Source of the DNA: Siphonodentalium dalli
Lineage: Eukaryota; Mollusca; Scaphopoda; Gadilida; Siphonodentaliidae
NCBI GenBank assembly: GCA_032622095.1
Contig: CP136067.1
Span: 51,191,899 to 51,255,898 of the forward strand
Direction: 5' to 3'
DNA length: 64,000 bases
In this document: one piece after another, positions 49,174 through 60,059 of the stretch
How positions within the stretch are numbered: position 1 is the first letter of the stretch
Layout: the number at the start of each line of letters is the position of its first letter
Notes under the pieces: generated by a model
What the model was told of the DNA's origin: nothing
Databases searched by the model: none
The model's input: the letters and a program-made list of their open reading frames with translations, nothing else
Position numbers and translations under genes: made by a program

Positions 49174-49880
49174 CTTCTTTATCAAATATAACTCCACCAC
49201 CATTTGTCAGAGGTTTCATTACATTAAAACAAAAACACAAACAAAAGCTGCATGGATAGAGTGCGTTTGATTAACTCGAGAATGTACGCCGTGGTTGTTA
49301 TTCTACCAGATAATGATATATACATATATATGTATAAAGTCCTTGATCATGGAGTTTAATACTATTTAGTGGCCCTGTAAAAAGTCGACGGGAATACGGT
49401 CTCGGACCAAACTGCGGATGAAGATGGATAACACTAAAATCAAGTGCATTTTTTGTGTAAGATATTTGACAAACCTGCATAATTTCGTCGAACAAATTGT
49501 CGATTTATAACATGTTTTGTGCAATTTTATAGTATAGTTGACCGTTTTTATTTTCGGGCAATTAATCGATTCTGATAACTGAAGCGGCATTTCAAAACAT
49601 GGGGAACATCGAATCGGATCGAGCACTTTTAACAATGCCAAGTTATCTTTCACATATCCGATACTCGTCTTAACCCACGCCATCTTATATTACCGGCTCG
49701 TAGGTAATCTTATTATTTATTTCAACTTGAAAGCAACCGCAACCACAAAGACCCACGTTTCGCCTAACATTCATGATATCTCAAAATGGATTTTCTTGAA
49801 ATATGTCTGAAATTTGGTACTTGTAAGATATGACACAAACATAATAACCACGTACCAGTCCGAAATAATAAGCCGACCTT
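49174..49880. other. No recognisable gene or repeat
   Basis: Intron sequence. The two ORFs at 49.3-49.7 kb overlap each other and have no motif. Confidence 0.5.
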
Positions 49881-49884
49881 TTAA

Positions 49885-50277
49885 CCCTTTACCCAACAAA
49901 CCGGCCCAAACCGGCCAAATAAAGCTTCAACAGCCTAAAATATCTTCGGTCTGTCTCAATAGAACCATACAAATATGGATATCATTTGAACCGGCTCATT
50001 GACCACATTCTGATAGTTTCAGTTATGCCCTGTGCCAATGCATTCTCTTATATATGCGAGTCGACCATAGGTCGCCTCGCATATATAAGAGAATGCATTG
50101 GCCAAAAAAAAATCCTTTTTTTAACACTTTTTACCATTTTTCCTTACATTCTTTAACAATTTTATAATTTTTAATGTGTTAAGCCAATGTATTCTCTTAT
50201 ATATGCGAGGCGACCTATGGTCGACTCGCATATATAAGAGAATGCATTGGCACAGGGCCGTTCTGTTGGGTAAAGGG
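49885..50277. mobile_element. piggyBac-type MITE with TTAA target duplications
   Basis: TTAA at 49,881-49,884 and 50,278-50,281; termini CCCTTTACCCAACA (perfect inverted, extending to CGGCCC with 21/23 matches). CCC termini and TTAA duplications are diagnostic of piggyBac elements. 393 bp, non-coding. It contains two almost perfect hairpins (about 50,033-50,101 and 50,185-50,253, GCCAATGCATTCTCTTATAT arms). The tip of the second (GCGAGGCGACCTATGG...) is the exact reverse complement of the first, making the right half one larger palindrome. Confidence 0.88.
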
Positions 50278-50849
50278 TTAAACGGGACATAAAACAAATG
50301 TCGAATAAAATATACTTGAATATAAGATATTTATACTATCTGGGTTGCTTAACATTAATAATGTGCAAAAAAGATATTCTCTAACAATTTTTGTGAAAAA
50401 TTCACTAAAATGCCAAAAAAATGTATAAATTGCAGTGCTCTTTCTAAATGGTTTTCCAGAAGATTGCCTATAAAATATTCATTTTTTTGGTATAAAGCTC
50501 TCAGTGGTGCATCAAAATTTCAGCATTTTATACCTGATTTACAAGTATCAACATCACAAGCACTGATATCCAACACGCCGAGACTTTTCCAAAAAAACTT
50601 AACCCTCCCCAATACTGATTTTCTATCTGAAAATACATGTCAAGTCAGAATAGCCAGTTTTCGTTCTGTTTTACTAACCAATTAAGAGTCTTATCATGTA
50701 TCATGGAATTAGCATGTATCTGAGGAGGTTTATGTTATGGTAGAGTATATTTTATTTTTTTTATATTTTATTTGTTTAGGGTAAATTCGCTAACATTTTG
50801 ATTATTTTTAAGTGAAAAGTTTCTGAAAAATTTCCATGACCCTCAGTTT

Positions 50850-51590
50850 TATGGATACAGCTGCACAATATGCACCACAATAACCATAAATTCATCACCA
50901 ATACCAGACATGCAATTTATAATCATGTACCAGACCAGAATTAAGATAAAGTAAAACTTAACCCTGCCCCAAGATAGTTTTCTTAATGCTTTCAATTGTA
51001 TGCCATATGCTACTGAACTCGAAAGATCATTCATACCATATATTGCAGCAGTACTGCCCACGGATAATGCAATATCATCTTCACTGTCACTTCCAATTTC
51101 ATCAAATATGGTGGTATCAATCAATAGAATTTCTGTGCAACATCTTCAGGGAAGAATGGTTCAAACAACACAGGTTGCCTATTGGCCCTCCATCCATGAA
51201 GTGCTACATCGGGAGTGGTTGATTTGGCAGTCTCCACTGTTTTGCTATCATGTTGGCTCGTTTTGAGTGTAGCATTAACGATTCCTCACATGGTGGAAGT
51301 GCAGAAAGATCAACTACCTTCTGCTGATTCTCGAATTTCTGTTGGAACATTACCCACCTAGCTTAATTCACTTTCTCGAACGTTGACCATACATGTACAA
51401 TGCACGTGTTAACTCCTCGATTGTATTAACCGTGTCACTGTCAAAAACCCTAAATGAGCCATGACTTCCATATATTTCCAGCAACTTCCAGAAGAGTGTT
51501 TTTTCCTTTTCGGAAAAAACGATGAAAGGTAATTATTATTTGTGAAGGAATGGAACCCAATAAGTGCATTCTTCTATATATTTGGCTGCC
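50850..51590 (-). pseudogene. Nuclease-like transposon ORF fragment, left arm
   Basis: Mirror copy of the right-arm ORF, reading outward on the minus strand: FQQKFENQQKVVDLSA near 51,330, then TPDVALHGW..NRQPVLFEPF near 51,200, then SIDTTIFDEIGSDSEDDIAL and SVAYGIQLKALRKLSWGRVK toward 50,950. The acidic SDSEDD tail is seen only here as an open frame. Frameshifts separate the blocks. The GAATTAAGCTAGG around the right arm's stop is present here too (51,357-51,369). Confidence 0.5.
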
Positions 51591-51689
51591 AAAATATGGA
51601 AAATGGTAGATATTGCCCCAGCGTGCCCCGTAATCGCTTACAAGTTGGTTGGTAATGGGTCATGTGTATGAGTAATACCTAGTGTGATT

Positions 51690-52135
51690 GTATGGTGACT
51701 CATGGCCGTATGGGCATGTGTGGGGTGTACGGGTATACACGAATGTGGCTATATATGGTCATGGGTGAGGGTACGTGTATAAAGCGAGTGGCCATATGGC
51801 CATCGATGAGATGCATAAGTATACATGGAGTGACTCTATGGTCATGGATGGGGTATATATGTATATCTTGAATGGATATTTGGCCATGGCTGTGTCGAAT
51901 ATGTATACGGGAAGTTACCGCATGGCCAATGGTGAGATGAATAGGTATACATGGATTGACTTATGATCATGCAAGTGGTGAACATGTATATATGGAGTGA
52001 CTATGTGGTCATGGCTCAGGTGTATGTGTATATAGTGAGTGACTATCTTGTCATTTGTGTTGTTTATGTGCATATATGGAGTGGCTGTTGTTACTGGGTT
52101 AGTTTTACATGTGTACATTGGGTGGCTATTGCTTT
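51690..52135. repeat. Minisatellite-like array, about 58-60 bp unit, in palindrome 2 spacer
   Basis: About seven diverged units with TATATGGAGTG(A/G)CTATG, GGTCATGG.TGAGGT and TGTATATA. Occupies most of the non-palindromic spacer. The ORFs across it (TYR/MET-rich) are by-products. Confidence 0.8.
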
Positions 52136-52249
52136 CCACAATATCTCAATCGATAGAGAGGTCATGTCAGAGAGTTCTCCATCTTGATGGCATTTATGCA
52201 CAATGTAGGAAACGTTAAACGATTTCCCCCTGACAATAGTTGATCAATT

Positions 52250-52768
52250 TTGATGCTGGTGATTCAAGTCGGTGATAATGAGATGTCAAATATACAGAAG
52301 AATGCACTTATTGGGTTCCATTCAATCACGGGTAACGCTTACCTTCCAAAACGTTTAAAAAAAAAACTTTTCTGGGAGTTGCTGGAAAGACGATCAAAAT
52401 ATATGGAAGTTATGGTTTATTTAGGAACGAATTGGGTTATGGACAGTGACACGCTTACTTCACTTGCGGAGTTAGCATGTGCCTTATATGTTCAACGTTC
52501 GAGAAAAGTGAATTAAGCTAGGCGGATAATGTTCCAGCAGAAGTTCGAGAATCAGCAGAAGGTAGTTAATCTTTCTGCATTTCCAACATGTGAGGAATCT
52601 TTAATTCTAAACTCAAAACGAGCCAATATGATAGCAAAACATTGCAGACTTGCAACCGTTGCCAAATCAACTATTCCCAATGTAGCACTTCATGGATGGA
52701 CGGCCGATAGGCAACCTGAGTTGTTTGAACCATTCTTCCCTGAAGATGTTGCACATAAATTATATTGA
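52250..52768 (+). pseudogene. Nuclease-like transposon ORF fragment, right arm
   Basis: One frame from 52,250 to 52,768 with a single TAA at 52,514-52,516: IQKNALIGFHSITGNAYLPK, KLFWELLERRSKYMEVMVYL, WVMDSDTLTSLAELACALY, then (past the stop) IMFQQKFENQQKVVNLSAFP, VALHGWTADRQPELFEPFFP and EDVAHKLY. I recall the pattern GFHSITG(N/C)D...GK, MF..KF and LHGW from uncharacterised, repeat-associated proteins of marine invertebrates, with an upstream PIN/FEN-like nuclease fold in which G-x-D-Y is a metal site. Here the Asp is replaced (GNAY). From recall only; the N-terminal part is absent. Confidence 0.5.
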
Positions 52769-53600
52769 CTGATACCATCACATTTGAAGTGAAGTGAAGT
52801 GAGATTGCATAATCCACGAGCCGTACTATTGCAATATATGGTATGAATTATATCAACTAGTCTGAATGACATTTTGAGTTCAGTAACATATAGCATAAAC
52901 TTGAAAGCATTAAGAAAGCTATCTTGGGGTAGGGTTAAGTTTTACTTTAGTTCTTAATTCTGATCTGGTACATGATTATAACATTTCGTGTCTGGTATTG
53001 GGGATAAATTTGTGCTTATTGTGCATGTTGTGCAGCTGTATCCATAAAACTGACAGTCATGGGAATTTTTCAGAATTTTTTCACTTAAAGATAATCCAAA
53101 TTTTAGCGAATTTACCCAAAAAAATCAAATATTTAAAAAAATAGAATCTACCATAACATAAACCTCCTCCGATACATGCTAATTCCATTATATATGATAA
53201 GATTCTGAATTGGTTAACAAAACGGAATGAAAACGGGCTATTCTGAGTTGACAGGTATTTTCAGATAGAAAATCAGTTTTAGGGAAGGGTTAAGGTTTTG
53301 GAAATATCTCGGCTTTTTGGATATCAGTGCTTGTGATGTTGATATTAGTAAATCAGGTATATATTGCTGAAACTGAGAGCTTTAGACCAAAAAATTAAAA
53401 TTGTATAGGCAATCTTCTGGAAAACTTTTTTGAAAAAGCACTGCAATTTATGTATTTTTGGGGGGATTTTCGTGAAATTTTCACAAAAATTGTTGGAGAA
53501 TTAAATTGTTTTGCATGTCATTAATGTAAAGCAACCCAGAGAGAAGAAATATCTGATATTCAAGTAGATTTTATTCGACATTTGTCTTATTTTATTGGTT

Positions 53601-54676
53601 TTCCTGATTATGCTGAGATTTGCAAGTCAAAAACACTAAAAATGTAAAATATATATATATATATATATCCCCCCCCCCTGCTCCGTCCTGGATACCTCAT
53701 TGTTTTGGAACCCCATGGGGCAAGGATAATTGGAGATAGCTTCAAAATGTCTACACTTTCGTGTGACACTACCCTCATCTGGGGCCGGTCTATTATATCA
53801 TAATATCACATGAGAGGAAACTTATTTTTTCATGATTCAAGAAATTTAATAATTGCTATAATTTAGAAAGACAGCCACCCATAAACCATGTTCTATATTT
53901 AAGAAAGTTTATTCCATGCATGTTGGTCAACGAAACGTTGGACTGGGATGAGTTATAGGTCATAGATCAAATAACAGCTGTCACCATATCTTTTTATAGT
54001 TGATTGCTCCATTCTTGAGTTGACACTACTGCATATAGCTTTTGTTTTCATTGGATTGTAATATGTGTCGCTGCTTTATCATCTTTTATTTTAATACGGG
54101 GGCATGCTGAGATATCATGTAATCACAAATTCAAACATGCTCACGCATTAAGCTCACTCTCACAGAGTTAAGACAAATATTCTATAAATTGAATTCAATT
54201 GAATATTTGGAGATTGTTTTCTTGCGAAATCATTAATTACTCTACTAGATCTTGATACCTAAACAGACAGAAAGATATGAATATTATCTCGTCTCAAATG
54301 TTTTCAAATCTAGTTGTTATTATTGAGAGAACTGTTGATATTGCATATGCAATGGCGACGATGCTATGTGATAACTCACAAATTTCGCTGGATAGATCCC
54401 GAGAATTTGTTTCATTGTAAATGTCTTGCAGTTCTTGACTGTAAGCAAAAAAATAAATCCTTTAAAGCAGAACTTATACACCCGTGGTGAATAATACCGA
54501 CAAGTACCATTAAAATTAACTCGTAATGTATTATACCTTAAATAGATACGCTTCAGCAGAAATACATGTTTTCCCTTGAAAACAATTACCACGCCCGTCG
54601 ATACCCAGACAAAAACCCACCATATAGCCTGCTACATAATCGAATCGTCTTCCAAAAACTTATGAAACTGTCTTAC
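53601..54676. other. No recognisable gene; (TA)n and poly-C at 53,650-53,680
   Basis: A TA run of about 22 bases is followed by nine C residues. The rest is AT-rich intron sequence without motif-bearing ORFs. Confidence 0.55.
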
Positions 54677-54910
54677 CAAACAAATAATGCAGGTAAAGTT
54701 ATCCGAGTCATCTGCCATGTCCTTATGAGGTCTAGATAACTGTATTTCCTGTCATCGCTGTCACGTGTTAGATGTTGTTTCTTCAGATCGTCTAGCATGG
54801 ATAAGTCCGCATTAGTTTTTCCATTGATTCGTGCTATTTTCTCAAAACTTTGTCTGGCTTCGTCGATTCTTCCCTTTGTTATCAGCCATCGCATACTCTC
54901 AGGAACTATG
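54677..54910 (-). CDS. SLC22-like exon: PESxRWL motif and central loop
   Basis: Acceptor CGCAG before 54,910; donor GTAAGA after 54,677; 234 nt. The first base completes a Phe codon from the previous exon, giving FIVPESMRWLITKGRIDEAR, the hallmark SLC22 motif after TM6. A charged cytosolic loop (KIARINGKTNADL, then LKKQHLTRDSDDRK) follows, with the start of TM7 (RITLPALFVW). It is intact. It ends with two bases of a Trp codon, which a G in the next exon completes. The intron to the next exon (8.2 kb) holds the second giant palindrome and a piggyBac-type MITE. Confidence 0.9.
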
Positions 54911-54962
54911 CTGCGAATAACGGATAGTGGAGCGCGTGCATGCAAATGACCAACAATATACA

Positions 54963-56449
54963 TGTATGTATGTTATGTGAAGCGGATTTACATGTCTTTT
55001 GTAGACGAACAAATTGGCTTAATCCGGGCAAGGAACACCGGGACATTTAATAGATGCATACCACTTAGAAAATGCAGAGGACAATCTTACAATTGACACC
55101 ACATGATCCTGATGGACTGCAGTGTGTAAATGTTAAGAATATATTGAGCATGTTCGACACATGGGGTACCGTGAACTCCCAACATAATTATAAGAAAACA
55201 ACATAAATATTAGTGTATTGGAAAGACACAAGGAGTCATTATCTTTACACTTCATTAACCCATTTCATCACTCACGTGGTATCTGAGTATACATGAAACC
55301 ATATCCGCCAAAATTATACTCAACATTACTCCCCTTTACAACGGACAGGAAAGATCGGCGTATATGATATATACATGGGCACAGATAGGGGAGATAGAGA
55401 CAGGAGTACTCGGCGCACGTGCGACTCGTTCTGGAAAAACCGAGCAGAGCAGAAAGTTGCTGCATCATAACATGGAATAGCCTCATACGATATCGATTAT
55501 TTCATATCAACAAATAATTTGCCGTTGTTTTAAAGTGGAGATATGCCAAAATGGTTGATTGCAATATAGCGACCAACGAAAATGATCAAAATGATGTTCC
55601 ACTTCAAATGGATGCGTGATTGGCAGGTGTTTGTTCCTAAAAACATCATTGTTGAGAGCTAGGATGATATCAATTTTATGGAGATATATAGGTCGAATCT
55701 ACACTTTTTTACCAATACTGGGATTAAATTATAGGATATAACTCTTGTGTTCGATTAAGGTTATGAATTATAACGGAATAGTTTGAAGATAAATATACTA
55801 TGACGTGCTACTCGCATTAGAGAATTTGTCTTCAAACGTTTCGGTAATAACTGCAAAGAGTTATTTCTTAATTATTGTCTTTTCAGCCACTATGATATAT
55901 CACTAAACTAAACTGTAAGCAAGTATAGACAACAGTACTGTCGGCTTCTGAAGCTTTAACAATAGCCATGTTCAGCCACACGTACGTGTAACTTGTAACG
56001 TGTGTTGCCACTGCCAACGAAAACCACGTGATCATTCTCCCTGCACGTGCACGGTCAAACCGTTTAGAAGTTAGTTGTCAAACATGTAGCACATATGAAT
56101 AATCCAATTTCTGATAACCAGTAGAAAATAACTCAACTATGGTAGACAGTTGCGCGTTATTCTAAGTAGCTACTATTAGTCCTGCTAAAATCAGGATTTA
56201 AAATGCGTAGAACGTCTGCTTACTTGAATCTAAAAATAAATTTCTCGCACATTTTTTTTGGCACCTGTTAGTCGCTTATTAACGAATGTAAGATCTTCTG
56301 CAGTGAGCAGCCAACGCTATCAGGCAGCATATGATTAGAATGTCTGCAAAATACTTTGTTTACTGCCAACTGAGAATATCGGTGGTCGTACTGTTCTCTC
56401 TACCACCGGGTTATTGTTCGTTCTGTTATCGTACAAGTTGGTCGATATC
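54963..56449. other. Intron sequence, no recognisable feature
   Basis: Short ORFs only. A GC-richer stretch with ACGTACGTGTAAC and CACGTGATC words lies near 55,980-56,050. Confidence 0.5.
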
Positions 56450-56811
56450 CAGCCTGTTCTCTCGTAAACCAGCAAATATCAGCTTATATTGAACGCGTTT
56501 TAGTAGATAATCGGCTTACGGAATTGTCTAATTTTGAGTCGATAATGTGCTGAAAATGAGAACACTTTAGTCACATTATCGACTCATAATGAGGCGATTC
56601 TAAGATTATGTGCAGACAATGACACAAACAAGCCAACTCACGACTTTTCAGGTGTGTACCCTTTAAGATGTGTTTTCATTGTGGCCCGCGCCAAAAAACG
56701 AAATAACGGGTAAGAGTCCACTATCTGCTTATTTCATAATTAAATAATCACATTATGTACCTATTTTACTTTAAAAGTCGATTATGTGCGTATTTGCGCG
56801 AGGATATGTTG
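56450..56811 (+). repeat. Dispersed repeat A, 362-bp copy
   Basis: CAGCCTGTTCTCTCGTAAAC to GCGAGGATATGTTG. Closest by eye to the 8,869 copy; shares GAGTCGATAATGTGCTGAAA and TCATAATGAGGCGATTCTAA. Confidence 0.85.
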
Positions 56812-56979
56812 CGATATATCGAAACACGTGTAGCTTTGGCGCCTAAATATCACACGACTTTGCCCACCAAGTGCATATGCGTAGCAATTACAAAGTAACA
56901 CATGTTACAAGTTAAACATACGGGTGGCTGAAAAACCTGGTCCAAATCTGTGCATATACTTCTAGCTAGCTGTACTCAC

Positions 56980-57178
56980 AACCATCCGAACAAGAACGGA
57001 ATCGTGACTCCAATGGTAGCAAAGGTAAGATATTTCCAATCGTGGAGGAGATAGGCAATGAGAGCAAAGAAGAGCGAACCGATTCCCCAGGATGGTAGGA
57101 TCGCCATCGCCGAGCGCCATTTAATGCCCGTGAACTCCATATTGGAATAGAAAAGTCAACGGCCATAACACCACCAGC
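56980..57178 (-). pseudogene. SLC22-like exon: TM5-TM6, with 1-nt frameshift
   Basis: Acceptor TTTCAG precedes 57,178 and donor GTGAGT follows 56,980. The exon opens in phase 0 as AGGVMAVDF. After a T-run (57,151-57,154 on the plus strand) the family reading continues one frame over, as FYSNMEFTGIKWRSAMA, through a TM and HDWKYLTFA, to FGW. The length is 199 nt. Phase 0 in and phase 2 out need 200 (or 197), so splice phase independently supports loss of one base in the run. A homopolymer sequencing error would look the same. Confidence 0.82.
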
Positions 57179-57199
57179 CTGAAACAGAAACATAATGGC

Positions 57200-57790
57200 T
57201 GACCAACAGAAACATAATGGCTGGCCAACAAGTCTTACGATAAGTACATTAGCGATTTATCAGACAGCAGGGGTCCATTTCTCATTAGAACTCACTGTTA
57301 TGGCAAAATTACCATATAATAGTGAGTTTTCTTTCTTTGTGACATATTGTTTTTGTTCTGTTTATTCAAAGAACACTATAGCGTACATGTGATGTCATTT
57401 GGAAAATTTCTATAACCACTATGTTGACGAAAGTTGGGTCAGTGGATGTTTCACAAGGGCGTTCTACCAATGCAACGGCAATACATGTATATTCCATTTT
57501 AGTATAGCGTTTTATTGCACACCCAATTGCTTATTTGTGCGAAATACAGCAAAATACAGAAGAATTGAAACGTTCAATAAAACAATATGTTATGTTCTTG
57601 AACAATACAAACCTATTACATCAACAACGTCACTAACGACGTCAACTTTAATAAAAAATGTCTTCGCTAAATTATGCGGTATAGTCTACAGTAAGAACAT
57701 GTTTGTTCAATTAAATACAACATTATCGACCTAAATGTTAGTATGTTACAAGCTGCTATCTTCAGAGTGTGTAATAAGCATAGAACAACA
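57200..57790. other. Intron sequence, no recognisable feature
   Basis: AT-rich. The 111-codon plus ORF (57,399-57,734) has no motif I recognise. Confidence 0.5.
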
Positions 57791-57791
57791 C

Positions 57792-57922
57792 AGTTGTGTG
57801 AACATGTTAACGTTATTGCACTCGATTGTGGTGTCGCGAGGTAAAACTCGAACATCCGGTTCTCGTTTTACCATCGCGTCACAACAGACTCGTGCAATAA
57901 CGTTAACCAGATCACACACTTG
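57792..57922. repeat. Hairpin element with four direct CTCG words
   Basis: Arms TTAACGTTATTGCA with TGCAATAACGTTAA, TTGTGGTGTCGCGA with TCGCGTCACAA, and GGTAAAA with TTTTACC. CTCG occurs at 57,821, 57,847, 57,862 and 57,889, all in plus orientation, at mirrored positions about the axis near 57,857, so none of them pairs. Confidence 0.85.
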
Positions 57923-58421
57923 TGTCCTTCTATCTATATACAGATGGGTAATGAAGCGATAATTCGGTACAATGTCGTGGCACATTATATTTCCCACATG
58001 ATTCATTATTGCACTAATTTTGTTTACAATAATGTTGGTTATATTTTGGCATTAAGTCAAAGATCGATTCTTGAGCATGCACATGCAGACGCATAGACAT
58101 ACACGTATTTTCTTCCCATAACGATGCCATGTGTTCCAGTTTGACTATCAATGTTTCCAGTTAAGATATCCAAAATGTATAATAACTGAACATTCCAGGC
58201 ATGATAGTTACACAATATAAATGAAGGAATCAGTTGTTATTCATAAAAACTTAAATGTTCAGTTAATATAGATAATAACATTACACTTTTTGAACATATA
58301 CACCCACTCTGTTGTTACGGCTCTTAACTGACATACTTGACAACAGAACGAAAATAATTAGCATTATTTTAATAAGCATTATGATAATAATGCAGCCTAA
58401 TTATTCCACGCTATATATGTC

Positions 58422-58470
58422 ACAGTCAGATTGTGAAATCAGTCATTTCGTCAGTTCACAATCTGACTGT
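58422..58470. repeat. 16-bp perfect inverted repeat, 17-nt loop
   Basis: ACAGTCAGATTGTGAA at 58,422-58,437 and its complement at 58,455-58,470. Isolated, function unknown. Confidence 0.8.
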
Positions 58471-58919
58471 AACGTTTATACGCTACAGTTTGTGACGCTA
58501 CACATAAGCCTCGAATTAGTTCTGCAAATGACCGCCAAACTAAAATATGCAATGAAATGTTTTATTATTTTCTCCCAGACATTCATGATTTTAGATAGTA
58601 AACTGAGCTCATACCCTAGTCAGGTTCATATTTCCTGCCAAACTCTCTAACGACCAGTCTTGAAAAATGTGAACAGGTGTTAAAGTACTATAGCATATGT
58701 TGGTATTTAAGGTTAATGATTTTTGCCTTCAAACTGGTAGTCTGAAATTGAGATTGTTTTGAAAATTCACGAATGGCGCCTTCATATCCTCACTCCGCTC
58801 ACATGCACACCAATTTTGGTTAATGTCTTGACAATATCTTGACTTGACTATTAGGGTTGGCGCGATATGTTGCCGTCCACGTATAGCTAGATTCAGCTTG
58901 TTAATCGGGCGCTGAGGAC

Positions 58920-59110
58920 AAGTTGCCACATGCGTAGAAAACAAATGGGGCGCATTTGTAACCGGGTTACTGGTCGGAGCTGACACACGACTTGTTACTG
59001 TCGAAGCTAACACACGACTTGTTACTGGTCGGACTTCCTAATTTAACTGCAAATGCCAAAAATAGGGCGCACATGTAACCCGGTAACTGGTTACAAATGC
59101 GTCGTATTTG
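58920..59110. repeat. Small repeat cluster
   Basis: A 27-bp unit (GCT(G/A)ACACACGACTTGTTAC) is duplicated at about 58,979-59,032. It is flanked by two related GGGCGCA..TGTAACC.GG.TACTGG blocks. Non-coding. Confidence 0.65.
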
Positions 59111-59832
59111 TTTCCTGCACCATAATCTGCCATATATGACATGCGGCCGTCGATACACCCCCCAGTCAAGTGTTCCTGCTAATCGCTATAATGATGGTGG
59201 GCCCTGCTGAATTGCTATGATGCTATGATGCTGTTAGGGCAAACTAATGCTGTTAAGAAAGAGTACCGTATTTTTCTAAAGTTGTCATTTTCACGGTGTT
59301 CGGATAATATGAACATATCCAGAAAAAGCCGTTATATGTAACAAACATTTAAAAGCATTTATATTGCGAAATATTTTAATACTGTCTGGGTTATTTATTG
59401 CAGATCGACTATAATCAAGATGACTATTCGCGTTGTTTTGCAAACACCAGCACATCCGTTATTAAATTGTTCAAAAATATGTATGTGCTCGAATGTTTCA
59501 CACAGACACTGGCTTTTTCCCAAATCGTTCGGATTAGCCAATGACCGCGAAAGTGACAACTTAAGAAAAAAGAACGGTACTATTCGCAACAGCATCAGTT
59601 TGCGCTAACAACATGAGAGCAATTCAACGGGACCCGCCAATAGCATAGCATATTAGCAACACCACGTGACCAGATGTGGATATGCTTAAATGGTGTCAAT
59701 CAAAATAAGATCTTTTCGCACCGCCCGCGGTGTTGGTAGCACCTTATACGTGTGGCTGAAACTGTAAGGCTAAACAATGTTTTATGTTTAAGCTTGAATG
59801 CGGCAGGTCACACTAAATATGTTCACACTAAC

Positions 59833-60057
59833 CGTGAAGCCAATAAGAAAACGAACAGCTGCAAAAAACTTCCAATCAATCTCTATGATGGACAAAGCGC
59901 AGAAGACGGCATGAAGAAAAATTAGCCCAAAAAATGTTTTCTTCCTTCCAATCAGTTCGGCTATCTGTCCCGTTAACAAGCCGCCGATCAGCGCGCCAGC
60001 TAGTTGTATTGAATTGATGACACCCGACAACTGCTCTCTGTCGCATATCAGACCATA
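59833..60057 (-). CDS. SLC22-like exon: TM2 to TM4
   Basis: A 225-nt open exon, phase 0 at both ends. The acceptor is TTCCAG at 60,058-60,063 and the donor GTTAGT starts at 59,832. It reads YGLICDREQLSG, then a hydrophobic segment (INSIQLAGALIGGLL), the MFS loop signature GQIAELIGRKK, TM3, and WKFFAAVRFLIG of TM4. The signature normally has D-R-x-G-R-R/K; here AELIGRKK keeps the glycine and basic pair but lacks the Asp. It is the most 5' exon I can find. No in-frame start methionine belongs here, so at least one upstream exon is missing from view. Confidence 0.85.
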
Positions 60058-60059
60058 CT

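Larger units (their letters stand above)
50287..53600. repeat. Giant palindrome 2, 1.3-kb arms around a 0.7-kb spacer
   Basis: Left arm 50,287-51,590 and right arm 52,285-53,600 are reverse complements (outer GACATAAAACAAATGTCGAA with TTCGACATTTGTCTTAT; inner GAACCCAATAAGTGCATTCT with AGAATGCACTTATTGGGTTC). Paired coordinates sum to about 103,877 at both ends, so the arms have almost equal length. They differ by scattered substitutions and small indels. The left end begins within 10 bp of the MITE's right TTAA. Confidence 0.9.
18585..60057 (-). pseudogene. SLC22-type organic ion transporter, probably a pseudogene (8 exons)
   Basis: Eight minus-strand exons join in phase into about 430 residues of a 12-TM major facilitator of the SLC22 family (organic cation/anion transporters of the plasma membrane). 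Seen in order: the loop 2-3 signature GQIAELIGRKK, the EFTGIKWR and HDWK motifs before TM6, PESMRWLITKGR with the long cytosolic loop, LGYYG and LSGDIYLN around TM7-8, FGRRK, AELFPTVVR, SRVGAVIAPQLVYL, and a C-terminal TM ending VEETKGVVLPD where the family usually has LPET. Every donor is GT, and all acceptors but one are AG. SLC22 proteins are usually about 550 residues; the first 120 or so (TM1 and the large extracellular loop) are absent and should lie right of 60,057 or outside the window. A frameshift, a changed acceptor and a stop codon argue that this copy is dead. Family identity is strong; the substrate cannot be inferred. Confidence 0.85.

Noticed and set aside
51775-52187. Met/Tyr-rich ORFs in both strands
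   Set aside because: Products of the 58-60 bp minisatellite.
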